Below are positions 37,492-47,390 of a stretch of DNA of 64,000 nt, in pieces. Origin of the DNA: Agarophyton chilense (taxonomy: Eukaryota; Rhodophyta; Florideophyceae; Gracilariales; Gracilariaceae); NCBI GenBank assembly GCA_030374765.1, contig JARGXX010000115.1:620001-684000 (forward strand), read 5' to 3'. Position 1 is the stretch's first letter. The number at the start of each line of letters is the position of its first letter. The notes below the pieces were generated by a model. It did no database searches and was not told the DNA's origin. It saw only the letters and a list, made by a program, of their open reading frames with translations. A program made the translations under genes and the position numbers.

Positions 37492-38232
37492 TTAGAACTC
37501 CACTGCCGAAGCACCGCAAACATCGGCAACGAGTTCGGAAAGAACAAAGATGACATTCATCCATTCATCAACGCCGAACACCCTGTCAGCAGAACCAGCA
37601 ATACCTTCGAGCATGCTCAGCACTTGTGCGTTGCCCACACCAACAGCAGATATCGAAGCCTTAGGGTTGGCAAGGAAGGATTGCGCTATGGAAATCGGGT
37701 CGAGCGGCGGGGACAGGGAATCGAAGTTACTGCCACCATCACCAAGAAGAACAATCTTCCACGGCTGGTCGGGGACTTTCATAAGCTGTCTCCAGCATCC
37801 GCCAATTCCAGGAGCAATAAAAGTTCTCGGAGCTTTCATGTGTACAGTTGCATCCACGTGAAGGAGGAATTGAGCGGCATCGGGGGTGAGCATGCTTATG
37901 AATTTCGGGCGAAGACCATACTGAATACCAGCAAATTGGGATTCTGGATCGAGAGAAATCACTGCCGCAACTAATTTCACGAAGTCCAACTCTAGCTGGA
38001 ACTCTGCATCACTCATAGATCCACTTCCATCCACGGCGAAACAGATGTTGGCGTTGCAGTTTGTAGAGTTGACGATATTTATGGCGGCCTGAACCTCAGC
38101 TTGCTGAGCGGTGCCTTGAGTGAGAGGGGTGTCGATGTCATCAACTGCGCGGGTAGCGCTATCAGCTGACACCGTGGCGGCTGCCAATCCTAGAAGCAAT
38201 GAACCAGAGAGAATAAAGAGAGAACGGAACAT
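37492..38232 (-). CDS. Secreted von Willebrand factor A-like protein 1
   Basis: 246 residues, starting at the ATG at 38,232. A signal peptide is clear (MFRSLFILSGSLLLGLAAATVSA). The A domain begins with a C-x4-C motif and CFAVDGSGSMSDAEF, giving the metal-site D-x-S-x-S at residues 68-72. The Thr of the site lies in KAPRTFIAPGI and the distal Asp in VLLGDGGSN, so all metal-ion-dependent adhesion-site ligands are present. The domain fills most of the protein and ends at LVADVCGASAVEF with a conserved Cys. An Asn glycosylation sequon precedes the domain (NSTNC). Such domains bind proteins or matrix outside the cell; the partner is unknown. Related genes follow at 40,268 and 42,435. Gene 1 lies between the inverted repeats described at 36,785-39,700. 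Confidence 0.85.
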   Translation of the reverse strand: MFRSLFILSGSLLLGLAAATVSADSATRAVDDIDTPLTQGTAQQAEVQAAINIVNSTNCNANICFAVDGSGSMSDAEFQLELDFVKLVAAVISLDPESQFAGIQYGLRPKFISMLTPDAAQFLLHVDATVHMKAPRTFIAPGIGGCWRQLMKVPDQPWKIVLLGDGGSNFDSLSPPLDPISIAQSFLANPKASISAVGVGNAQVLSMLEGIAGSADRVFGVDEWMNVIFVLSELVADVCGASAVEF

Positions 38233-38337
38233 TATGAAGACCACGACAGAAAGATAAAGGTTGGTTTCTTGATTTGTTGCAGTTCAGTTTGTATGTGTTG
38301 AGAAAAGACTCGGACTGTGCTGCCTGCTTCCTCTCCT

Positions 38338-38344
38338 TTTTATA
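38338..38344 (-). promoter_or_regulatory. Candidate TATA box of vWA gene 1
   Basis: The minus strand reads TATAAAA about 106 bp before the start codon, followed by a purine-rich leader. The spacing suits a TATA-driven gene with a short 5' leader. It is a short motif, so chance is possible. Confidence 0.4.
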
Positions 38345-38887
38345 CTGTTCTGGGCTCTCATTATATTTGCATATGTACAAAATGGTAGTAAGGGGTTCTA
38401 TCTGTAAAGGGCAAATCACCTCCAGTTGTTGGAAGATTGTCATCACAATCTTTTGCACAATTCAAGAGAATAATGGCATTGCTTACAAATCAATCTGATG
38501 AAAATGCGTATTTCCGTCTTGACACGACACAAAGTCTTGCCCTGTAGCACTGCTTGTCCGTTCTTCCACAGCAATAGGCTTTCTTGTCGATAAAGACTGC
38601 TTTTTCGAATATGATCAGAATGAGCCTCCTTTCCATGAGCAACAGCTTTACAACAGAACGCTAGTCTCTCCGAATTAGCTACCACAAACTCAGATGCCCA
38701 TAAAGGGTGAGCAAAAGTCCAGAGATGATTTGTTGGTACTTACGCATAAACCAGGAATCTGCGGAATTTACACGCGAATGACATGAATAAAAGGGTTCAA
38801 TGGAAGCTTCAAGGGACATGTTCTGTGATGAACAAAGTACGAACCAAGGCGCATCAACGTTTCTTCTAACCCAAATATCAAGTAGTG

Positions 38888-39352
38888 TTATTCAAGAGTC
38901 ATACACGTCAAGGATTGTTCTTTTCCGGTGCTTCTATTTTGGAGGTCCCCTATCGCAGGCTCCATGACTTCAGGTAGTAGAGCCTGTGCCCTTGCCTTCA
39001 AAGATGAACACACAAGGTGCATGAAGTTGAGGGTTTTCGAATCCAGTTGTTTTTTAAAGCCAAGCATGACAACAAGCGGTGAACACGCCCTTTGCATTTG
39101 CAGCATGTTTGTATCAAAATGAACCAAGGCAAAGAGCATTGGACTGTTTTGATTGGCTACACATCTACGGCATGTATTTCGAGAAGGGGAGCCGCAGTTG
39201 GTGGGCGGTAGGTAGTTGTGTATATTTTTAAAAGGTTTCTTGGGAAAGCTCTGGCATGCGAAAGAGATGCTCAATGTCGCCAAGGCTCGATTGGATTTGC
39301 TACATGTACAGGACAAGCATTGGCGCGCCAAGGCCAAATGAATATCAGACAT
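38888..39352 (-). CDS. Unrecognised Cys-rich open frame (weak)
   Basis: An ATG-started frame of 154 codons (MSDIHLALARQCLSCTC) lies between the vWA gene and the right inverted-repeat arm. It contains many Cys residues but no spacing I recognise as a finger or toxin fold, and no signal peptide. Overlapping plus-strand frames are shorter. It may be a decayed gene or chance. Confidence 0.15.
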   Translation of the reverse strand: MSDIHLALARQCLSCTCSKSNRALATLSISFACQSFPKKPFKNIHNYLPPTNCGSPSRNTCRRCVANQNSPMLFALVHFDTNMLQMQRACSPLVVMLGFKKQLDSKTLNFMHLVCSSLKARAQALLPEVMEPAIGDLQNRSTGKEQSLTCMTLE

Positions 39353-40267
39353 CGTGCATCCCAAGTTCAAATTGAAGACAATTCCTCGAGATAGGATTCT
39401 TGTGATTGCAAATTTGCGCCCTAATTGAAACAAAGCTATCGAATTCAGAGGGAATCACCCATGCTAGCTTTGTCGGGAGAAATCAACTTGACATGAAATA
39501 GTCAAAGCTCCGGCGAAACACGGACGTGCTGTTGATATCCGTGCGCCTCATGCAAGGCGAAGGCGCATCACGGCACACGCATCATTACGTGTGCACTGCG
39601 CCCCGGACCTTAGGTTGCACTGAAACAAATAACATGCATAGCCGCCGACGGGGGGGACGCCCACCGGGCGGACAAGGGGTGCATGGGGAGGCTCCGACCC
39701 CTTCGTTTTGTACAAGTGCAAGAGATTCTATGAGGAGCTTCCGTGAATTGCGTAGCAAATATCTGAAACAGAAGGGATTCTTATCATCTGAGGACCGAAA
39801 GCGGCAGATCAAATGCAGCTACACGCCATGGAAACTCAGAATCAAGGGTCTCACACGTGGTTGATGCTGCCGGCAGCAAGCTCAACGAGCATCATGGGGA
39901 TCCAATAAGCAGCCGCATGGAAAGCACTATTTTGGTTTCTGCTAAACTCGCGAATTGCAATTATGGTACACCAGACCTAGATAGATGCCTGCACAAACCC
40001 AGCAATGCGAGGAGAAAATGGGAACTAATGTTATGCATGAACATCTTCCACTTGCGCCATCAATTCATTTCGTCTCTGATCCCGACCTTCGCCACGTCTT
40101 GGGCTCACCTTCACGTGCAGCTCTTTTTCTGATCGCCTACTGTGTAACCCATTTCATTGTCCAGGTGTAGACAGTGCAGGATCAAGTACGCTGCTCAGCA
40201 AGCATCTAACTCGTATTTTGCTCAGCGTTCGTTGCCAGCCTCCTGAAGCCTCAGCCAGATATTCATC

Positions 40268-41023
40268 ATGTCGCCGTCAACTATCTTCGTCGCGCTCTTT
40301 GCAGCGATTTTCTTACTTGACTCTCGAGCATGCGCCTCCCCGCTTCGTGATCCGACCGTGCCCCCTTGGCCGCAGCTTCTGCAAAATCGTACTGAGACGC
40401 TCGTCGAGGAGAATGCTGTTGCAGCGGACTTGGGTGCTGATCTTGTACTCAAGATCCAACAGAACATTGTCCGAAACGGAAGATGTGACAGTAGGACATG
40501 CTTCGCCATCGATGGAAGCGCTTCGGTGCCGCCCGCAGCGTTTGAGTTTCAGAAGGATCTGGTCAAATTACTCGCCGCCTTCGCCGCACTAGACGATGAA
40601 GCAGAGTTCTCCGCTGTGCAGTACGGGCTTGCTAACATTGACATATCTCTAGAGACCTCAAACATCACCAAGTTCCTCGCACGGGTAGGTGGTGCTGTGC
40701 AAGTTAACGCTACCCGAACATTTGTTTCGGCTGGAATCGGAAGTTGTCTTCGACGAATTCGGCGTGGGTCAAAAGAAACAGCCGAAGGAACGGTGATTGT
40801 GTTGGGAGATGGACGAGCGAACTTCGGGCTGGAGTTCTTGGACCAGGTCTTGAATGAAGTTGAGAAAGAAACAATTGTTTCGGTAGGATTTGGAAACTTT
40901 GACAGAGAGCTGTTAGAGAAGATTGCCAGCAGCGAGGATGGAGTATTCTTGCTCGGCGAGTACGCCAACTTTGAGATGATTGTTTATTCCTTATTGAAAA
41001 ACATGTGCACCTTCAGCTGGTGA
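40268..41023 (+). CDS. Secreted von Willebrand factor A-like protein 2
   Basis: 251 residues with a signal peptide (MSPSTIFVALFAAIFLLDSRACA). The A domain opens CDSRTCFAIDGSASVPPAAF, with metal-site residues D82, S84 and S86; the Thr is in ATRTFVSAGI and the distal Asp in VIVLGDGRANF. Three glycosylation sequons can be seen (NRT, NIT, NAT). It ends near a conserved Cys (KNMCTFSW). It is the most divergent of the three paralogues but keeps the same C-x4-C-F-A-[VIL]-D-G-S signature, length and single-domain plan. It lies 2 kb from gene 1 in the opposite orientation and 1.4 kb upstream of gene 3 in the same orientation. Likely an extracellular or wall-associated binding protein. Confidence 0.85.
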   Translation: MSPSTIFVALFAAIFLLDSRACASPLRDPTVPPWPQLLQNRTETLVEENAVAADLGADLVLKIQQNIVRNGRCDSRTCFAIDGSASVPPAAFEFQKDLVKLLAAFAALDDEAEFSAVQYGLANIDISLETSNITKFLARVGGAVQVNATRTFVSAGIGSCLRRIRRGSKETAEGTVIVLGDGRANFGLEFLDQVLNEVEKETIVSVGFGNFDRELLEKIASSEDGVFLLGEYANFEMIVYSLLKNMCTFSW

Positions 41024-42434
41024 TGGCGGAGTTCGTTAGGGCTACTCTCTGGGTACTAAGTGCATTTTAACGTGAATACTTTTAGAGGCGAATGCAACAG
41101 GATAGTAAACTTGACGAGTGTTCTCTTTATTCTAATGTTTAAGTGCAGGTTCCAGACATTGTTCGGCGAGCGAGAACAGATGGATCTTCGATGCGTCATC
41201 CTGGTCTGATATTTTTTCGCGCTTACCAGACAAGAAAGCAGCAAATCTTTGACCGTAACCCCCACATCGAGGACCCATCGACTTCTCTTCCAAAAGTGGC
41301 AGAACCGTCGAAAACATGCGCAGCTTGCGAATACGACGAGAGAAAGAAAACGTCCAAAGTTCGTGTCAAAAATTTGAAAGTTGTAAGAAAGGAGAAACTG
41401 CAATGGCCAGCGGTGGGTTGTGGTTGGTCGTTGTGGACCGCTCAAAAATTGGACGTTGCCAGTAGCAATGCAGCGTTGAAGATCAAGGCGGAATGATGAA
41501 ATCGCAGTAGCGCTGCACGTTTTAAAGAGCAACAAATGCTTCGCCTCCGTATCAGCAGCGCGTACACCTCTCGTAACATGGGTATGAAGATTCGGGAGGA
41601 TACAGAAGTGTTGCAGGTTTTGTGCCGCGAGGCAATGTCCCACGTGAAATGAATGCTTTTGGATTACATGGCATGTGGTTTAACCTTCCATGCACTTCCG
41701 CGATGCGGATTTGTGTGATGCGATCGATATGTTGAGTTCGCATAAAACATCATTGGATACACATTCCGTTTGTTTTTGCATTATTGTTTTGCGTCTCGTT
41801 TGCCGTTGAGTCTTTTGACCGCAGTTGTTCGGAACACGTTTCTTTCAGTGCAACTTCGCCCAGGTTGTTTTGGCTTCCACTGATGTTTGTACAACAGATT
41901 GAAAGAACCGCTTCTCCTAATTATGATCATCTTTGTGGTTCACCGAGCACCATTATAGAAACGTCGCTCAATTCCAGACCAAATTCAAAATGTACTGCAG
42001 TACTGCCGGGAGGGTTTCTCTCTTCTTGAGCTATTCTTCTAAAGAACAAATTCACCATCAAACAAAGCAATAAAAGGCTAGCATGCGGTTATTGATCCTA
42101 CCGAGTACTTATGCGTCCTGTCTCAAACTCAGAAGCAACGGCAGCAATGTTACATGCGGCGCTGTCGAGAGGTACACGTCCAATACGCATGATTTTCATC
42201 ATGAAGCAATGGTTTTCACTCAATGACTCAACACTTCTTCTCGCCCAGATTTTGATTGCAAGGCGTCAGCGGCCTCACTATACTTTGCGAATGTCTCGTT
42301 GTCAAGTCAAACTCCCATCTCTTATTAAACTGCACCGCGCCTTCTTGTTTGCGCTCTCGAGATTTCGGCCGCTTCTACCGCTCGCATTGAGAATTCAAGC
42401 AGAAATTGTTCCACGAAAAGCTTTGGCAGTCACC
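41024..42434. other. Spacer between vWA genes 2 and 3
   Basis: Open frames on opposite strands overlap at 41,056-41,643 (up to 195 codons) without a recognisable domain, so I do not call either. The last 320 bp before 42,435 are open in frame with vWA gene 3, but the translation there is not signal-like and is probably leader sequence. Confidence 0.4.
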
Positions 42435-43247
42435 ATGAAAAGCCTAACAATTGTATCAGGCGTCCTGTTCCTTGTCGTTTTGGTGCGTGCTCAAGTCCCA
42501 CGTCCAGTTCCAAAAACGCTTCCGTTTGGAGTTGGAACGCTTCCGCTGTCGGTAGAGTCTCGTCTGGAATCGCGATTTGAAACAGCTAAAGCGCGCCTCG
42601 AATCAATAAATTCGCCACTGTTGGGTCGGCCTCGGGCAGCTAGGGCGTTGGCGCTGGCGTTTGGGGAAGTGGCAGAAGGCGGATGCGATCCCAACGTGTG
42701 CTTCGCGCTGGACGGGAGTCGCTTCATTGATGAGGACAGCTTCTTGCTGCAAAAGGATTTTGTGAAGCTAGTGGCAGGAGTCATCTCTCTCGACGAGCAA
42801 TCGCAATTTGCAGCGTTGCAATACGCGACCACAACGTCTACGATCAGTGAATTAACGATGGACGCCAATGATTTCCTGCTCAAAGTGGACTCGGCGGTTC
42901 AGAGTAAAGCACCCAGAACGTTTATTGCACAGGGCATCTTTGGATGTATGTTGCAGCTGATGCGCACGCCGAATGAAGCCAATCATATCGTGCTGCTGGG
43001 AGACGGGGCTGACAGTGACGTGAACCGTTTATTCTCGGCTGGAAGCTCTTTTATTGTCAAGTCTTTCTTGAGGAACGCGAATAATCAAATTTCGGCGGTG
43101 GCAGTGGGATTCGACGACACAAGCGGGCTGGAAGAGGTTGTGGGAAGCGCAGATCGGGTGTTTACTGTGGGTGAATGGTCGGAGGTTGTGGATGTGACTG
43201 CGGAGCTTGTGGCGGATGTTTGTGGCATCGAAGAGCTTGAGTTCTAA
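42435..43247 (+). CDS. Secreted von Willebrand factor A-like protein 3, degenerate metal site
   Basis: 270 residues from the ATG at 42,435, chosen over an in-frame ATG 324 bp upstream because it has a CACCATGA context and opens a clean signal peptide (MKSLTIVSGVLFLVVLVRAQ). A charged linker follows, then the A domain with CFALDGSRFIDEDSF. The metal site reads D-G-S-R-F, so the last Ser is replaced by Phe. The Thr (KAPRTFIAQGI) and distal Asp (VLLGDGADS) remain. Similarity to gene 1 is high (FVKLVAGVISLDEQSQFA; GSADRVFTVGEW; LVADVCG). Metal-dependent binding may be weakened or altered. Confidence 0.85.
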   Translation: MKSLTIVSGVLFLVVLVRAQVPRPVPKTLPFGVGTLPLSVESRLESRFETAKARLESINSPLLGRPRAARALALAFGEVAEGGCDPNVCFALDGSRFIDEDSFLLQKDFVKLVAGVISLDEQSQFAALQYATTTSTISELTMDANDFLLKVDSAVQSKAPRTFIAQGIFGCMLQLMRTPNEANHIVLLGDGADSDVNRLFSAGSSFIVKSFLRNANNQISAVAVGFDDTSGLEEVVGSADRVFTVGEWSEVVDVTAELVADVCGIEELEF

Positions 43248-43635
43248 AATGTTGGGGAGTAATGTTAGTTTACTTGCGCACTTGTATTTGAATGTTGGCG
43301 AGCACGAGAAACTCTCGAGAGAGTTGCTCTTGCGCAGAAAATGTTCGTCCTATGTAACCAGAGGTGGCACGTTGATTCCATTCTTGCCACATATGACGGA
43401 TTGAGTGAGAGGGAGCATGAGCACACGCGAGTGCGAGGGTAGGCACGAACGGTACATTGTTACCAATGGAACTGTGTACTGCGAGTTCACGAAGCGTGCG
43501 CTGCGTCACCCACACTGTCATCTTTAATCATCATCTCATTTCTCTACCACTAGCTAGTAGCTAGATATACTCTACTAATCTTGTAAATGCTTATGTCAGC
43601 ACCTCGCCCGCCTTCCCAAACAACGCGCTCGCGTT
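43248..43635. other. Convergent spacer
   Basis: The spacer lies between the stops of vWA gene 3 (+) and the repeat protein gene (-). It holds no gene. Two genes end here facing each other, so it should contain both 3' ends. Confidence 0.5.
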
Positions 43636-46600
43636 TCACCCGCTGCCGCTATCGGCCGTCACCTTACCGCCTTCATCTGCCGCCACCATGTCCGTGTCGC
43701 CTCCCACTGGTGCTTTTGCGCCACCGCCCAGCACAACCTCCGCCTCCTTCCCGACCGCGTCCGCTGCCACCTCGCTAGTAGTTTTAGTCGGCGCGTCCGC
43801 GCCATCGTCTGCTACCACCTTGACGGCGTCGTCCTTCACTGCGTCCACGCCATCGTCCGTCTCCGCCTTGGCGGCGTCGTCCTTCACTGCGTCTGCGCCA
43901 TCGTCTGCTACCACCTTGACAGCGTCGTCATTCACCTTGTCCGCACCGGCCTCCGTCTCCACCTTGACGGCGTCGTCCTTCACTGCGTCCACGCCATCGT
44001 CCGTCTCCGCCTTGGCGGCGTCGTCCTTCACTGCGTCTGCGCCATCGTCTGCTACCACCTTGACAGCGTCGTCATTCACCTTGTCCGCACCGGCCTCCGT
44101 CTCCACCTTGACGGCGTCGTCCTTCACTGCGTCCACGCCATCGTCCGTCTCCGCCTTGGCGGCGTCGTCCTTCACTGCGTCTGCGCCATCGTCTGCTACC
44201 ACCTTGACAGCGTCGTCATTCACCTTGTCCGCACCGGCCTCCGTCTCCACCTTGACGGCGTCGTCCTTCACTGCGTCCACGCCATTGTCCGTCTCCGCCT
44301 TGGCGGCGTCGTCCTTCACTGCGTCTGCGCCATCGTCCGTCTCCGCCTTGACGGCGTCGTCCTTTACTGCGCCCACGCCATCGTCCGTCTCCGCCTTGAC
44401 GGCGTCGTCCTTCACAGCATTCGCGCCATCGTCCGTCTCCGCCTTGATGGCGTCGTCTGTCTCTGCATCTGCGACAGGATCCACCTCGGCCTTGACAGTG
44501 TCGTCCTCTATCGCTCCTGCGCCGACGTCTGGCTCCGCCTTGACGGCGTCGTCCTTCACTGCGTCCACGCCATCGTCCGTCTCCGCCTTGGCGGCGTCGT
44601 CCTTTACTGCGCCCACGCCATCGTCCGTCTCCGCCTTGACAGTGTCGTCCTCTATCGCTCCTGCGCCAACGTCTGGCTCCACCTTGACGGCGTCGTCCTT
44701 CACTGCGTCCACGCCATCGTCCGTCTCCGCCTTGACGGCGTCGTCCTTTACTGCGCCCACGCCATCGTCCGTCTCCGCCTTGACAGTGTCGTCCTCTATC
44801 GCTCCTGCGCCAACGTCTGGCTCCACCTTGACGGCGTCGTCCTTCACTGCGTCCGCGCCATCGTCCGTCTCCGCCTTGACGGCGTCGTCCTTTACTGCGC
44901 CCACGCCATCGTCCGTCTCCGCCTTGACGGCGTCGTCCTTCTCAGCATTCGCGCCATCGTCCGTCTCCGCCTTGATGGCGTCGTCTGTTTCTGCATCTGC
45001 GACAGCGTCCACCTCGGCCTTGACAGTGTCGCCCTCTATCGCTCCTGCGCCAACGTCCGGCTGCGCCTTGATGGCGTTGTCTGTTTCTGCATCTGCGACA
45101 GGATCCACCTCGGCCTTGACAGTGTCGTCTTCCATTGCTCCTGCGCCAACGTCTGGCTCCACCTTGACGCTGTCGTCCTTCACTGCATCCGCGCCATCGT
45201 CCGTCTCCGCCTTGATGGCGTCGTCTGTTTCTGCATCTGCGACAGCGTCCACCTCGGCCTTGACAGTGTCGCCCTCTATCGCTCCTGCGCCAACGTCCGG
45301 TTCCGCCTTGATGGCGTCGTCTGTTTCTGCATCTGCGACAGGATCCACCTCGGCCTTGACAGTGTCGTCTTCCATTGCTTCTGCGCCAACGTCTGGCTCC
45401 GCCTTGACGGCGTCGTTCTTCTCTGCGTCGGCGCCAATGCCCATCTCCGCCTCGACGACGTCATCCTTCACTGCGTCCGCACCAGGGTTCGCCCCTGCGT
45501 CCGGCCCTACCTTGGAGGCGTTGTCCGTCTTTGCGTCTGCGGCCACCTCTGTAGCAGCCCCCTCCTTCACGTCCATGCCAGTCACGGGCTCTGCGGCATC
45601 GCCTGCCGCTTGGGCAGTCTGAGCCACGGTCGCGGCGACAGGCGCGGTGAGCGCCTCTGCGCCACCATGCACGTTTTCGTACGCCGCGTCATCCGCAGCA
45701 GCGGCCTCCTTTCCGTCGGCGTCTATCACGGCCGTCTCAAGCTTGGGAGCAAATTGCACGTGCCGCTCCACATGAGCTTGCGGGTGCGTCTGCTCTACAG
45801 CGTGCTCCTTTCCGGTGACGTCTTCCGTTGCGTGTGATACAGCGTCAACTTGGGCATCCGCTACGGTGTGTTCGGTGGAGCGCGTGTGCACTTGTTCCAC
45901 AGGAAACTGCTGAGCTTCCGCTGCATCGGGTGCGTGCGCCTTTGTGGGGGCGTGCTCGACGGCATTCGTCTCGGAAGCTTCTACAGCATCGTCGGCGGCA
46001 GCGGATGGTTGCATCGGGGTGACGACGGGCTCCTCGTCAGCGATAGCGGGCATGTGAGGGTGGGCGTTGGAGGCAGCGTCGGTGGAAGGGGGCACGGGGC
46101 CGTCGGCGACGACGACGACCTCGGCGGTGCCGTTGAGCCCTTCGTGTAGGGCAGCGTCCGCGGGTGCGGGCTCGTGCTGCGGCGACTCGTCCATGAGGTT
46201 GACCTCGCGAGCCCAGTCCTCCAGCTCGGCCTTGACGGCGTACAGCTCCTCCTTAAGGTCGGCGCTCTCGTTGGCGAGCACGTCGCGCTCACGCTGCACC
46301 TCGACCAGCTGGTGAGCGCCGGAGCGCAAGTCGGCGCGAAGCGCGAGCTCCACGGCGTCACGTTGCTCAACTAGCGCCTCCAACGCGGCCTTGTCGCGCA
46401 GCAGGGCGTCACAGCGGCTTTTGGCATCCTGATCGCGGCGCGTGATGACGAGCTCGCGCTCGGCCACAACGGACTGCGCCTCGCGCAGGCGCGCCTCTAA
46501 GGCGGCGTTCTCGGCGGTGACGGCGACCAAGGCGGCGTTCTCAGCGGCGAGGGCGGCGGTGGCTGTGGCGCGCGCCGCACTCTCGCTCTGCAGCGAACTG

Positions 46601-46875
46601 TCGGCGACGGCGAGCCGCTTGGCGAGCACGCCGTGTTGGGCGCGCAAGTGCTGCACGAGCTCCTGCAGCTTCATGACGTCCTTACGGGCGGTTTGTAGCT
46701 CGGCGCGAAGACGGTCTCTCTCGGAGTGCGATTCTTGCAGCGAATGGAGCAGCTGATCGAGCTGCGGCGGGGTGGATGACGGCGGCGGAGGCGGCGGCGG
46801 AGGCGGCGGAGGCTGCTGGCGCTGCTTATCTCGTCGCAGCAAGCGCAGCGGATTGAGATTCCACAAGCCAAACAT
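43636..46875 (-). CDS. Proline-rich/coiled-coil protein with acidic 16-residue repeats
   Basis: 1,079 residues from the ATG at 46,875 (MFGLWNLNPLRLLRRDK). The frame extends 51 codons further upstream, but this ATG has the better context. A run of 11 prolines at residues 22-32 is followed by a long heptad coiled coil (about 40-240; e.g. LLHSLQESHSERDRLRAEL, MKLQELVQHLRAQHGVLAK). The middle is Ala/His/Thr-rich. From about residue 480 to 1,040 a repeat of 16 residues recurs, built on VKDDAVKAETDDGADA and variants with KVEPDVGAGAIEDD. Near the C-terminus three copies of a 48-residue higher-order unit are almost identical in DNA (144-bp period, about 43,850-44,290). No signal peptide or membrane segment. 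Family unknown; a scaffold or structural protein is likely. Confidence 0.8.
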   Translation of the reverse strand: MFGLWNLNPLRLLRRDKQRQQPPPPPPPPPPPSSTPPQLDQLLHSLQESHSERDRLRAELQTARKDVMKLQELVQHLRAQHGVLAKRLAVADSSLQSESAARATATAALAAENAALVAVTAENAALEARLREAQSVVAERELVITRRDQDAKSRCDALLRDKAALEALVEQRDAVELALRADLRSGAHQLVEVQRERDVLANESADLKEELYAVKAELEDWAREVNLMDESPQHEPAPADAALHEGLNGTAEVVVVADGPVPPSTDAASNAHPHMPAIADEEPVVTPMQPSAAADDAVEASETNAVEHAPTKAHAPDAAEAQQFPVEQVHTRSTEHTVADAQVDAVSHATEDVTGKEHAVEQTHPQAHVERHVQFAPKLETAVIDADGKEAAAADDAAYENVHGGAEALTAPVAATVAQTAQAAGDAAEPVTGMDVKEGAATEVAADAKTDNASKVGPDAGANPGADAVKDDVVEAEMGIGADAEKNDAVKAEPDVGAEAMEDDTVKAEVDPVADAETDDAIKAEPDVGAGAIEGDTVKAEVDAVADAETDDAIKAETDDGADAVKDDSVKVEPDVGAGAMEDDTVKAEVDPVADAETDNAIKAQPDVGAGAIEGDTVKAEVDAVADAETDDAIKAETDDGANAEKDDAVKAETDDGVGAVKDDAVKAETDDGADAVKDDAVKVEPDVGAGAIEDDTVKAETDDGVGAVKDDAVKAETDDGVDAVKDDAVKVEPDVGAGAIEDDTVKAETDDGVGAVKDDAAKAETDDGVDAVKDDAVKAEPDVGAGAIEDDTVKAEVDPVADAETDDAIKAETDDGANAVKDDAVKAETDDGVGAVKDDAVKAETDDGADAVKDDAAKAETDNGVDAVKDDAVKVETEAGADKVNDDAVKVVADDGADAVKDDAAKAETDDGVDAVKDDAVKVETEAGADKVNDDAVKVVADDGADAVKDDAAKAETDDGVDAVKDDAVKVETEAGADKVNDDAVKVVADDGADAVKDDAAKAETDDGVDAVKDDAVKVVADDGADAPTKTTSEVAADAVGKEAEVVLGGGAKAPVGGDTDMVAADEGGKVTADSGSG
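43850..44290 (-). repeat. 144-bp higher-order tandem repeat, three copies
   Basis: Units starting near 43,850, 43,994 and 44,138 are nearly identical and each consists of three 48-bp subunits. They lie in frame in the repeat protein. Near-identity suggests recent amplification by slippage or unequal exchange, so copy number probably varies between individuals. Confidence 0.85.
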
Positions 46876-47390
46876 GGCAGCGCTCTGGCGCCGGGGCGCG
46901 CTCTCGTCGCCCGCCGCGCGTCGCCAGAAGCGCCCCGCTGCACCTTCGCTGGAAGGCGCCAAGCCGCTTCGCCGCCACCCCCCCCCTGCCTGCACCTGAC
47001 TGACAGCACTCGCGCGATCTCGCCGCACACGCGCGCGACGCTTCCTGCCCTGCTGGACCCGCCTTCGTCCCCAACAGTTGGCGCATCCCCACTGGCGCCC
47101 TATTGTTGCCGTCTCTCGCCTTCGTCGCCACTCTACGCGCCGTCTACCCTCCAGCCCCGCCCGTACCCTCCAGCACGGTCCGTGTCCCGTCTCGAGCCCT
47201 CACTCGAGAGCGCCCATGCGTTCGCGAGCGCGTCTTGAGCGCGTCTTCTCCACGCTGTTTCTCGTGTCTCGTCTCTCCCATCTGCAAAATAAACTCCTAC
47301 CCTCCAGCTCATCAAACAGTTTCACTGCTCTTGAGCATTCACAAGTGCTGCTGCTGTTTTCATGTGTACCCTTCCTTCCGTAGCTTATTC
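46876..47390. other. GC-rich region upstream of the repeat protein gene
   Basis: This holds the likely promoter and 5' leader of the repeat protein gene on the minus strand. Open frames at 47,078-47,450 on the plus strand are Ser/Arg/Pro-rich and probably reflect composition. No TATA box is evident. Confidence 0.3.

Larger units (their letters stand above)
36785..39700. repeat. Inverted repeat pair (about 155 bp each) flanking a host-type gene
   Basis: The left arm (36,785-36,939) and right arm (39,547-39,700) are reverse complements with moderate divergence. Shared stretches include GCACACGTAATGATGCG, TGCGCCTTCGCCT and CATGAGG at the inner ends, TTTCAGTG with CGCCGGCG/CGCCGACG in the middle, and GGGTCGGAGC at the outer ends. 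The arms are nearly the same length (155 and 154 bp). Between them lie the first vWA gene (37,492-38,232) and about 1.3 kb without a recognised gene. They could be terminal repeats of one transposon that carries the gene, or two copies of a short MITE in opposite orientation. No target duplication is visible. Confidence 0.6.

Noticed and set aside
41056-41643. 195-codon minus-strand frame between vWA genes
   Set aside because: No domain, no ATG-supported signal or membrane pattern, and overlapped by a 117-codon plus-strand frame equally lacking support.
43688-45622. 644-codon plus-strand open frame opposite the repeat protein
   Set aside because: It runs exactly through the antisense of the 16-residue repeats, has only Ser/Thr/Ala/Pro repeats and no start context, while the minus strand gives a coiled coil and a full-length protein. 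Kept only as a note in the findings.
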